Source of the DNA: Pleurotus ostreatus/Saccharomyces cerevisiae fusant
Taxonomy: Eukaryota; Opisthokonta
Direction: 5' to 3'
DNA length: 64,000 nt
Assembly: GCA_024196135.1 (NCBI GenBank)
Contig: JAMQCK010000054.1
Coordinates: 1 to 64,000, forward strand
The notes beneath the pieces were generated by a model. The model was not told the origin of the DNA and did not search any database. It saw nothing but the letters and a program-made list of their open reading frames with translations. Position numbers and translations under genes: made by a program. Below, piece after piece: positions 55,216 to 64,000 of this stretch. Numbering within the stretch: the stretch's first letter is position 1; every line of letters starts with the position of its first letter.

Positions 55216-57147
55216 CTAGATCTCAAGCGCCTCCAAATTGGGAAAGTACCGCGCGAATGCAGCGAGGCGCGCCCCTCGCGGGCCACTGTTGCGCGTCCCT
55301 CGCGGGCCACTGTTGCGCACCCCTCGCGGGCCATTGTTGCGCGCTCCCACCGCGTCCGCATCGCCCACACCCACCGCGTCCGCATCGCCCACACCCTCCG
55401 ACGCGTGGAGTTCGAGCGCGCGCCCATCCCCCTCCCCTCTACCCACCTCCCTCACCGCGAACCGCCTCAGCCTCGGCCACGCCGCGCCCATCTCCCCAAT
55501 GTCCTCCTCGTTGAACCTCACATCCATCCACACCAGCTCAAGGTCGACCAGGGCATGACACGCGTGCAGCGCGCGCAGGTCGCGAGGGGAAACAGTCGTA
55601 CCGGACCAGTCGCCAGAGATGTTGGTGACGCCCTGGTCTCCGGTGAGGGTGGTGCCGGACCAGTCGCCAGAGATGGTCGTGCCGGACCAGTCTCCGGTGA
55701 GGGTGAGGTGGGTGAGAGTTTGGGCGGCAGACGAGCATGCGATGTCGGCGCACGCCTGCCGCAGGTGCGCCGGGCTCAGGATACGCTCTAGCGTGAGGTG
55801 TGTGAGCGCGGGCGGGCGGAAGACGCGGAGGACGGCGCCGCTGATGTAGGGCGCGAGGACGCCCGGGGTGAGGATGTCGACGGCGAGGGATCGGAGGCGC
55901 GGGGCGGTTTTCTTCTGGTTCGGGGCGATGTTCCTCTGGTGCGGGGCGATGTTCTTCTGGTGCGGGGCGATGTTCTTCGTCGCCGGGGACGTACCTGCGA
56001 TCGTCCCCGTCGCCGGGGACGTATCTAAAGCTTCGTCCAGCTCAAACGAATGCGCCCGATAACCGTTGTACACCTGCAAGTGCTCGAGATTGGGTAAGGT
56101 GGCTATGGCGCGCAACGTCGCGGTGTCCAGGTGCGCGAAGTCGATGACGAGGGACTGGATGGTGTCGCCGAGGCGCGGTGAGGTGGCGTCTCCGAGGCGC
56201 GAGGAGGTGGTGTCACCGAGACGCGAGGAGGTACTTCCCCCGAGGCGAGAGGGGTCACCGTCCCTGCGCCGCGCCAGTAGCGCGCAAAAGAGATGATTCT
56301 GGTTCTCCGGGTAGTCGAGGACGACGTGCAGCTTCTTGACCGACGGGGGGAAGCATCCACGTCCGGAAAGCACCCCATCGAGCAAGATCCCCACCGTCCG
56401 CTGCAGCTCCTCCACTTCCATACTCCGATAATGCAAGATAAGATCGAGCTCGGTCACAGACGGCGCGAGGAGCGCGGCGAGCGCGTCCGCGTACCCGGCT
56501 ACCAGGGTGAAGGTGCGGAGATTGGGGAAGATGCACTGCTGGTGTCGGTGCGGGTCGGTAGACCTGTCGTCCGGGGAGCGGAGCGCAGGACTATCGCCCG
56601 AGGAGCGTGGAGCTGATTCACGGGCGAGCGAGAGTGCGCGGGCAACTTTTGCGACGGATGGTCCATCGATCTCGAAGCTGCTATCGCTGTTGCGCAAGTC
56701 CAGATCACGGACGAAGGGCGCGTAGAAGCGCATGCGGGCGACGTCGGTGGAAAGTAAATCGTCGACGGTAGTTATCCAGGTCTTTCAAGGGATTAGCTAA
56801 GGCTGAGAGGAAGACTGTTGATCGGGCGGAGGGTGGACGTGAAAGAAGAAAGAGGACGAGAAGGGCGAAGGAAGACAAAGGAATGTCGTTCACCGTCGTC
56901 TCCCCAGTACTGCTTGACAACCCCCACTCACCTCACTATCCCTGTGCCTCTTGGATTCCGAAAGCAGCAAAATGAAGGGCTCGAGCGTGACGATCCGCTC
57001 CCACAGACGGCCTAGCGCGGGTTCGAGGAAGGCCCTACATGTGCGCGCGAGAGCGTTCAGCAGCTTTTCATCGGCAATGTGAGAGAATATGAGCTCCAGG
57101 AGCTCGGGGATCTGGAGCGCGGCATGCATCAGCTGGGCGGCATGCAT
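55216..57147 (-). CDS. F-box/LRR protein with in-frame repeat expansions (left member of inverted pair)
   Basis: Exons 57147-56932 and 56781-55216 give 593 residues. F-box: LQIPELLELIFSHI, LNALARTCRAFLEPALGRLW. The first 18 bases of the coding region are themselves duplicated (MHAAQL-MHAALQ). The intron is 150 bp. Repeats absent or reduced in the 61-63 kb paralogue are: SRLGDTTS (four 8-mers, about 56165-56250), KNIAPHQ (four 7-mers, 55908-55980), a duplicated SPATxTIAG block, GDWSGTTIS (four 9-mers, 55602-55710), GVGDADAV (two 8-mers) and RNSGPRGA (three 8-mers, 55266-55345). Each keeps the reading frame. The LRR body otherwise aligns residue for residue with the paralogue. Predicted SCF adaptor with unknown target. 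Confidence 0.88.
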
Positions 57148-58411
57148 TAGTCGTACTCAATTAGCTGGGCGCCACGGGCGAGAGAATGATGCCGTTCGGC
57201 CGTTGCCGTGCAGACGCCACAAAGGAATCGCCTTTCTGGGCTTGACATCGTTTTTCCTTCCTCCCACGTACGCGGTACCGAAGGCCTTCGGTCGCGTCAT
57301 TCTTCAGTACGAAAGCGACATCCTCGTGAATCTGCGACTATGACCGTATTCTGCCGCGCAAGCCCGTTCGAGCGGCCACCCTCCAGCGGACGCACCTGTC
57401 TCTCCATCTCCCAACGTCAATAGCTCCGTCTTCTCCGCGTACACCCACTGTAGACCTAAGCCTATCCACATACAGGCCCAACTCTATGTACTTCCCGCCT
57501 ACCATACAACCTACAGGTCCGCCCACGATCCCTACCTGCCCTAGCACATACTGAACGTTGACATTGTACCCCGCCCTTCCCCACCCCTCCCAACTCTTGC
57601 GTCAATCGCGGCCTGCTTCTATTCATTGTCTCAAGCTGCTTCTATCCAGTACATCCCATGCATATAGAACACGCCTCCCATGCATACAGAACCCGCCTCT
57701 CATGCCTAAACCCACCCACCCCCCCCACCCCTGCGCCGGTGATCGTTTACCTCCCGGAGTCCTGGACGGGCGCTCGAGACCACGGTAGATACCTCCCCGA
57801 ATCCCCGCTCAGTTCGCAGCACTGAGCACGCTCGCAGCACTGAGCACGTTCGCAGCACTGAGCACGTTCGTGTCTTTCCCAAAGCTGCAACACGGCAAGA
57901 AAGTCGAAGAATGGACAGACGAAGGTCCCCCGAGGACGCGTGGGAGGTCGCGCGGTGCAACGGCAGGCGCTCCAGGCCCGCGCCAGCGCGCCATCCGCGC
58001 AGGGTCTCGCGAGCTGGATTGCCCGCTGATGGCAGGGAGGGCCCCGCGCTGCTGATGAAGGGCACCGCGCCGCTGATGGAGGGGCGGCGGTGATGGTCTG
58101 GGCGCGCGCCGCCCGCTAGGCGTGATGGGGAGCCCTGGCGGTGAATGGAGCCCTGGCGTAAACGGGGGAACCTCAGCCTATCGGGGCATGGAGGAGCCTA
58201 TCGGTGCAAGACGGGGGGAGGGCGTGCACCCGGTGGTGGGTACCGCGGTCTGTCGCTTGCTTGCTTCTTACGCATTCGCCTGCTGTCGACGTGTCTGACA
58301 CCCTACTGCGCGCTTTCAACCTGATTTCCTCCTGCTCGACCTGATCTACTCGCCAACCCTCACTGCTCTCTTCACCTTTGACGCGCGCCTACGCTTCACT
58401 GCCTCACCATC
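57148..58411. other. Intergenic region between F-box and monooxygenase genes
   Basis: Bases 57170-57260 are homologous, in inverted orientation, to 61215-61310 upstream of the other F-box copy (shared AATTCCTTTGTGGCGTCTGC-type sequence), so the promoter was duplicated too. An 18-bp array CGCAGCACTGAGCACGTT repeats three times (57813-57868). GCATACAGAACCCGCCTC-type units lie at 57655-57705, and GCTGATGGAGGG-type units at 58020-58090. No gene. Confidence 0.6.
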
Positions 58412-60734
58412 ATGACCGTCTCGCCACCCAACCTACGCATCGCGATCGTGTACGTAGCCCGTCCTTCTCTCGATCATCTTCCCCGCCTGCACCACTTCAC
58501 TCATCGGCCGCCGCCCCATACACCACTCGCATACCCCGCCAAGCCCAACTCCTACACTCACTGACTCGTCCACAGTGGCGGCGGCATCGCCGGCCTCTCC
58601 CTCGTCCTCGCGCTCCAGCGCTTCTGCTCCTCCATCCAGAACCTCGAGATCACCGTCTATGAGGCCGCTCCCCTCCTAGATCAGGCGGGCGCGGGGCTCG
58701 GCATGTACACGCGCACCCTGGGTATCCTGCGCGATCTCGGGCTGGAGGAAGAGCTCGCAAAGTTCGAGGCGCAGGATAAGCATAGCTTGGGTGAGTTCTG
58801 GGGAGGGTAGATGGGTTGTGAAGAGCAGGGGCTAACCAAATGACTATACTCTAGTATGGCGCGTGCGGAAGAGCGATATGAAGGAGGGGAAGCATGTGCA
58901 CGATATGTATCTGGATGACGGTGCGTATTCTCCCTCTCTCTCTCGTTCCTGCTTTCGTTCTTCTCCCCCTCCTTCGATCTCCTCTCCCCTTCTCCCCCTC
59001 TCCCCCTCTCCCTCTCTCCCTCTCTCCCCATGTCTTCATGTCACTAACCCCTCCCCCCAGGCCCCCTCATGCTCTTCCACCGCGCGGACTTCCAGGGCAT
59101 GATCCTCCGCCACCTCCCGCCCTCAGTCCGCGTCCACCTCTCGCACCGGCTCGTCGGCTTCACGGAGTCCCCTCGCGGCTTCACGGAGTCCGCTCGGGTG
59201 TCATCTTCATCGTCCTCTTCATCCTCAGTCCCATCCCCATCCTCATCCACCACCGCGGACTCCACCGAGATCTGCCTCGAGTTCGAGAACGGCGCAACGG
59301 CAACGTGTGACGTGCTCATCGGCGCGGACGGCCTGCGCTCGCGCGTCAGGCGCGGGCTGGCGGATTTGGCGGAGGCGGAGGTGGCGGTGGCGGCGGCGAG
59401 GTCGGTGGAGGCTGAGGCAACGAGTTCGGCGGAGACTCAATCAGCGAGGTCGGGCGGGTCGGGGGTGGGGGAAACGGAGACGACGGGGGTGACGGTGGCG
59501 AAGGCGGGGAAGGATCACCATACGTTCCACTCTGCCGAGCTCTTCGCTGCGCGGGCGGAGCCTGTATGGACGGGGACGTATGTGTACCGCGGGCTGGTCG
59601 AGACGGCGAAGCTCGCCGAGCGCTGGCCCGGGCACCCGGCGTTGACGATTCCGTTCCAGGTACGCGCGCATTTGTGACTGAACCAGAGAGTCGAAGCTGA
59701 CCTTGTACTTGTCATAGTACGTCGGGAAAGATAGGGTATGCTCCCTTCCCCTCAAACCTGCTTGATGCGTTAGTTGACACGCCACCCCCAGCACCTCACC
59801 AGCTACCCCATTGCACAGGGGAAGTACATCAACGTCGTCCCCAACATCACCAACTTCGCGCGCTCGGGAATCCGGATGAGCCCTGAGGAAGCAGCGACGA
59901 CAAAGGCGACGACGGAGGAGGTGCTGAAGGAGTTCGAGGATTGGGAGGATGAGGTGAAGGTGCTGATTGAGGTGCGTATGACGAGTGGGCTTCATGCTCT
60001 TTTGTTGAGTGATGCCTGAATTTCGGACGCTGACGAGGGCTTGATCAGCTCATGGAGGTCCTCGGTCGATGGTCTATTCAGACGCTGGATGCATTGCCAA
60101 CCTATACAGCGGGCAAAGTTATACTACTCGGCGACGCAGTGAGTCCTACCCCTCTGCTTTCTCGACCGCCATCTCTGACGTGCTTTCAGGCCCACGCTAT
60201 GTCCCAACATCTCGGCGCCGGTGCAGGTCAGGGTATTGAAGTTGGTTCTGCGCTTTTTTCTCGGTCGCTCGTTGCTAACTCACTGCTTCCAAGGACGCAT
60301 ACGTTCTCGGGAAATGCTTCGCCAAAGCTTTCGCCGAGGGCCACGCCGACCCCGTCCCTCGCGCCGCCGCGCTCTACAACGCCCTCCGACTACCCATCGG
60401 CAACCACGTCCAGGAGCGCTCCATGCTCATGGGGCGGGTCTACACCTTCGACCTGGACCTGATCTACGAGGACAGGCGGGCGGACGGTCGCGATTCACCA
60501 GAGGTGTCCGCGCCGAAGTTTGACACCGCGCATGAGAGCGAGGCGGCCGTGAACAGGGAGTGGGAGCGCCGACTGAACGCCCGCGCGAAGAAGGCGTTCG
60601 CGCTGCCCGCAGACTGGGCGGAGATGGACGACACGGCGCGCGTATCGTGGCTAACGGTCGACAGCTACAACTGGCAGAACAGCGCGTTCATCAGGGAGCG
60701 CGACGCGGAGACGGCGCGAGTGCTGGGGATGTGA
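58412..60734 (+). CDS. FAD-dependent monooxygenase (salicylate hydroxylase-like)
   Basis: Nine exons: 58412-58449, 58576-58790, 58855-58920, 59061-59659, 59718-59735, 59792-59971, 60049-60138, 60190-60240 and 60294-60734. They give 565 residues and close in frame. Exon 5 has only 18 bases. Motifs of flavin aromatic hydroxylases: RIAIVGGGIAGLSLVLALQR (dinucleotide fold, about 8-27), CDVLIGADGLRSRVRR (DG motif, about 189-204), and GKVILLGDAAHAMSQHLGAG then GQGIEDAYVL (GD motif, about 395-420). Family reaction: NAD(P)H- and O2-dependent ring hydroxylation. The substrate here is not predictable. Exon 4 has unusual low-complexity inserts: GFTES twice, about ten Ser, and an Ala/Glu/Ser block before the HHTFHSAELFA segment. 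No secretion signal or membrane helix seen. Confidence 0.9.
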
Positions 60735-61324
60735 GCGGGATGTGAGGTCATTCAGATGGCAGACCCAATATCGCCGCCGTCAATGCCAGTGATTAGGCGA
60801 AGGTGGTCAGTTCCTCGTAGTATTTATCGATTAGACCCTTGTTATCCCGCTGTGCTATATATGTTCTTCTATACTCGATGTGCGGCAGCGCATGCACAAG
60901 AACGAGCCCTTGTAGGTAAGTACGGAGAGATGAACGGTGACGCACCATAGATAATAGGCCCCCCGGAATCTCACCAAAATGTCCAATCCTAGATTCGAGA
61001 TTTTGGGGCATATCCGTCGCACGGATTTTGGCCGATTTTGAGGGGTTTCTGGCGCACTAAGATCGAACCTTCGCTCAAGGTGCATCCGGTGAGGGTTAGC
61101 CGCTCCCACGGGCTTGCGCGGCAATGTTCGTATGCTCGAGACGTTGATACTTTCATGCCAGAGGAATGGCGCAACAGAAGTTCGTCTACACGATGTCGTG
61201 GGAGGGAAGGAGCCAGCACAATGTCGAGCCAAGTAAGGCAATTCCTTTGTGGCGTCTGCACGGCAACGGCCGAACGCGCAGGCGGGGGCATCAATCTGAT
61301 TCTCTCACCCGTGACGCCCATGTA
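60735..61324. other. Intergenic region before the right F-box gene
   Basis: About 590 bases. The last ~110 match the upstream region of the inverted F-box copy. Bases 60950-61060 are AT-rich with several GATTTTGG-like words. No RNA gene or open frame of note. Confidence 0.5.
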
Positions 61325-62996
61325 ATGCATGCCGCACTCCAGATCCCCGAACTCATAGAGCTCATATTCTCTCACATATCCGAGAAAAATTCTCTGAACG
61401 CCCTCGCGCGCACATGTAGGGCCTTCCTCGAACCCGCGCTAGGCCGTCTGTGGGAGCGGATCGTCACGCTCGAGCCCTTCATTTTGCTGCATTCGGAGTC
61501 GAAGAGGCAAAGGGATAGTGATGTGAGTGGGAATCTTCACGTAGTGATGGGGCGGCGACGATGAACGACATTCCTTTGTCCTTTTTCTTTCGCGTCTACC
61601 CTCCCCTCAATCAACGGTTCTCTCAGCCTAGCTAATCCATTGAAAGACCTGGTTAACCACCATCGACGACCTAGCCTCCCCCGACGTCGCCCGCATGCGC
61701 TTCTACGCGCCCTTTGTCCGTGATCTGGACTTGCGCAACAGTGGTAGCGGCTTCGAGATCGACGGGCTATCCGTCGCAAAAGTTGCCCATGCACTCTCGC
61801 TCTCCCGTGATTCAGCTTCACGCTCCTCAGGCGATAACTTTGGGTTCTGCTGGCCGGACAACAAGTCTTCACACCAGCACCGACACCAATTTATCTTCCC
61901 CAATCTCCGCACCTTCACCCTCGTAGCTGGGTACGCGGACGCGCTCCCCGCGCTGCTCGCGCCATCTGTGACCGAGCTCGATCTTATCTTGCATTATCGG
62001 AATATGGGGGTGGAGGAGCTGCAGCGGACGATGGGGATCTTGCTCGATGGGGTGCCTTCCGGACGTGGATGCTTCCCCCCATCGGTCGAAAAGCTACACG
62101 TCGTGCTCGACTACCCAGAAAACCAGAACCATCTATTTCGCGAGATACTGGCGCGGCGCAGGGATGGTACCTGCTCACGTCTCAGTGACACCATCTCACC
62201 GCGCCTCGGAGACACCATCCAGTCTCTCGTCATCGACTTCGCGCACCTGGACACCGCGACACTGCAAGCCATAGCCGCCTTACCCAATCTCGAGCACTTG
62301 GAGGTGTACAACGGGTATCGGGCGCATTCGTTTGAGGACGACGCCCTAAATACTCCGCCACCAAAAAGTCAAATCGCCACGCGCCTCAAATCCCTCTCCG
62401 TCGACATCCTCACCCCGGGCGTCCTCGCGCCCTACATCAGCGGCACCGTCCTCCGCATCCTCCAGCCGCCCGCGCTAACGCACCTCACGATGGAGCGTAT
62501 TCTGAGTCCCGAGCATCTGCGGCAGGCGTGCGCCGACATCGCATGCTCGTCTGCCGCCCAAACACTCACCCACCTCGCCCTCACCGGCGACTGGACCGTC
62601 ACGACTGTTTCCCCTCGCGACCTGCGCGCGCTCCACGCGTGTCATGGTCTGGTCGACCTTGAGCTGGTGTGGCTCGAAATCAGGTTCGGGGCGGGGGATA
62701 TTCGGCGGATGGGCGAGGAGGGGAGTATCAAGCTCGCAGCGGAGAATATGGATATCAGCCTCGAAGAGGAGGAAATTCAGGAGATGGGCGAGGCGTGGCC
62801 GAGGCTGAGGCGGTTCGCGGTGAGGGAGGTGGATAGAGAGCCTCAGGAGGGAGACGCACACCAGCTCCACGCGCGTGACGTGGGCGATGCGGACGCGCCG
62901 GGAACGCGAAATGACGGCTCCCGACGGGCGTGCTCGTTGCGCGGCCTGGCTGCATTTGCGCGGCACTTACCCAATCTGGAGGAACTTCAGATCTAG
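61325..62996 (+). CDS. F-box/LRR protein (right member of inverted pair)
   Basis: Exons 61325-61522 and 61647-62996 give 515 residues. Same intron position as the left copy, intron 124 bp. F-box: LQIPELIELIFSHI, LNALARTCRAFLEPALGRLW. LRR body: MRFYAPFVRDLDLRNS, IFPNLRTFTLVAGYADAL, LLAPSVTELDLILHYR, PPSVEKLHVVLDYPENQ, FAHLDTATLQAIAALPNLEH, YISGTVLRILQPPALTHLTM. It lacks most of the repeat blocks of the left copy but has its own insert of about 25 acidic residues (GSIKLAAENMDISLEEEE) between two EMGEAWPRL-like motifs, itself apparently a local duplication. Predicted SCF adaptor. Confidence 0.88.
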
Positions 62997-63011
62997 GCAT
63001 AGTCCCTGTCG

Positions 63012-63800
63012 ATGCGAACGCGGTATTCGCTGGCTCCTGAAAGCGGCAAACTTAGGGGAGAAGGCAGCGTACTCACTGCGTGTACTCTATGCAAACTATG
63101 CATTTATTGTGTGGACAATTACTCATCTGCGATTAACTTCATCACCTCACTCTCGAACGCGTCGCTCGCAGAGATCACCTTGTCGGCATACGGCAGCATT
63201 GCGCATCTTATAAAATTCCTTCTGGCGCTCTCTCGTCGCCGTCCGGTCGCAGTTCTGCGCGAACTCGACTTGCGTCTACTTTGCAATCGTGACTCTGGAA
63301 TCGCTCCGGCACTCACCTTCCACGACCATGTCTCGTCGCTTCTTTTCTTCTCTAACTTAGTCCGCCTCTCCATCGGGATCAATGCACCGCTGTTCTTGAC
63401 CGAAGAGGACGTGCGACAGATGTCCCTCGCGTGGCCCCGCATCCAGTGGCTCACCCTCAGCGGTACCAGGCAATCGCCTGCGAGCGGAAAACCGCCCAGA
63501 TGCACCCTGCCCGCGCTCCTGTGGTTCGCCCACCATTGCGCCGAACTAGCCTGGCTCGAGATCGATCTCGACGCGCATGTGGTAGTAATTCCTAGTGGCC
63601 TACCATCAGAAGCCACCCAACACTCGCTGCGCACACTTCGAGTGAACCACTCGCCCATCGCGTCCAGCGCCGATGTTGCCCAGTTCCTTGCACGCCACTT
63701 TCCCGGGATTCGGAACATCGATGGAGGGGAGGAACGGGGGGATGTGTACCGATGGATCAATGTTCGAGAAGAACTTTGGAGGATTGCGAAAGAGGTTTAG
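63012..63800 (+). CDS. C-terminal LRR half of an F-box family gene (5'-truncated)
   Basis: Open frame of 262 codons starting 15 bases after the preceding stop. From residue ~35 it matches the family body: ITSLSNASLAEITLSAYGS, AVLRELDLRLLC, FSNLVRLSIGINAPLFLTEE, DVRQMSLAWPRIQWLTLSGT, ALLWFAHHCAELAWLEIDLD, VAQFLARHFPGIRNI. No F-box and no obvious upstream exon. The first 35 residues (MRTRYSLAPES) have no family match. Either a remnant fused head to tail behind the intact copy, or a gene whose 5' part was replaced by it. I treat it as partial. Confidence 0.6.
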   Translation: MRTRYSLAPESGKLRGEGSVLTACTLCKLCIYCVDNYSSAINFITSLSNASLAEITLSAYGSIAHLIKFLLALSRRRPVAVLRELDLRLLCNRDSGIAPALTFHDHVSSLLFFSNLVRLSIGINAPLFLTEEDVRQMSLAWPRIQWLTLSGTRQSPASGKPPRCTLPALLWFAHHCAELAWLEIDLDAHVVVIPSGLPSEATQHSLRTLRVNHSPIASSADVAQFLARHFPGIRNIDGGEERGDVYRWINVREELWRIAKEV

Positions 63801-64000
63801 GTGCGGAAGGAAAGGCAGCTCGTGGTCGCGTCGACAATGGGCTCCGGCAATTGAAAGTCATCCGATCAGTTACATTCGTGATTCCTGTAGACTATTCAAA
63901 ACCCTCACCGAACTCATCCAATGTCCGTGCAGGCCCGCCTGCTAGAGTCCCTTACCCAATGCGCTCAGCGCAGTACTCGAGAAACCGGTACTCATTCCAA
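63801..64000. other. Window end, nothing identified
   Basis: 200 bases after the last stop codon. No start, RNA gene or repeat recognised. Confidence 0.5.

Overview
The window looks like nuclear DNA of a mushroom-forming basidiomycete (Agaricomycetes). The evidence is: genes cut by many short GT-AG introns, mostly about 50 bp; arrays of F-box/leucine-rich proteins and MYND-finger proteins; a fungal seven-helix membrane protein; tRNA genes with introns at position 37/38; and no operons or prokaryotic signals. I assigned exons by hand from splice sites, frame closure and comparison of paralogues inside the window. Every multi-exon model with both ends resolved closes in frame. The 2OG oxygenase model closes through exon 7 and its C-terminus is unresolved.

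Left part (1-31 kb). After the last exon of an unidentified basic protein (37-354) comes about 2.6 kb of repeats and non-coding DNA, then a decayed fragment of the translational activator GCN1 (about 3002-5240, minus). A MYND gene (5627-7500, plus) faces a 12-exon kinesin-7 gene (11100-7733, minus). After about 3.4 kb of degenerate DNA there are two more MYND genes and a C-terminal MYND fragment (14.6-19.5 kb), a large Ser/Pro-rich coiled-coil gene (24447-19811), two tandem MYND genes (27261-25224 and 29482-27438) and a 7-TM gene (31103-29750). The MYND genes share an N-terminal helical region, a zinc finger split by an intron, and a C-terminal module that I cannot name.

Middle part (31-48 kb). 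A putative mitochondrial 2-oxoglutarate/Fe(II) oxygenase gene (33233 to about 36.7 kb) carries simple-sequence arrays in several introns and in its exons. It is followed by a tRNA-Thr, a small coiled-coil gene, two divergent F-box genes, a tRNA-Tyr, a Pro-rich gene and a second tRNA-Thr.

Right part (48-64 kb). A dead F-box gene opens about 6 kb packed with unrelated minisatellites, each confined to one spot, with two more tRNA-Thr genes inside. A pair of F-box paralogues in inverted orientation (57147-55216 and 61325-62996) flanks a FAD-dependent monooxygenase gene. The left paralogue carries several in-frame 7-9-residue repeat expansions that the right one lacks. A C-terminal F-box-family fragment ends the window.

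Two themes stand out: a local expansion of one MYND family, and bursts of short tandem duplications that fill intergenic DNA and introns and keep frame in most, not all, of the exons they hit. The four tRNA-Thr genes have near-identical exons but introns of 0, 12, 36 and 27 nt.
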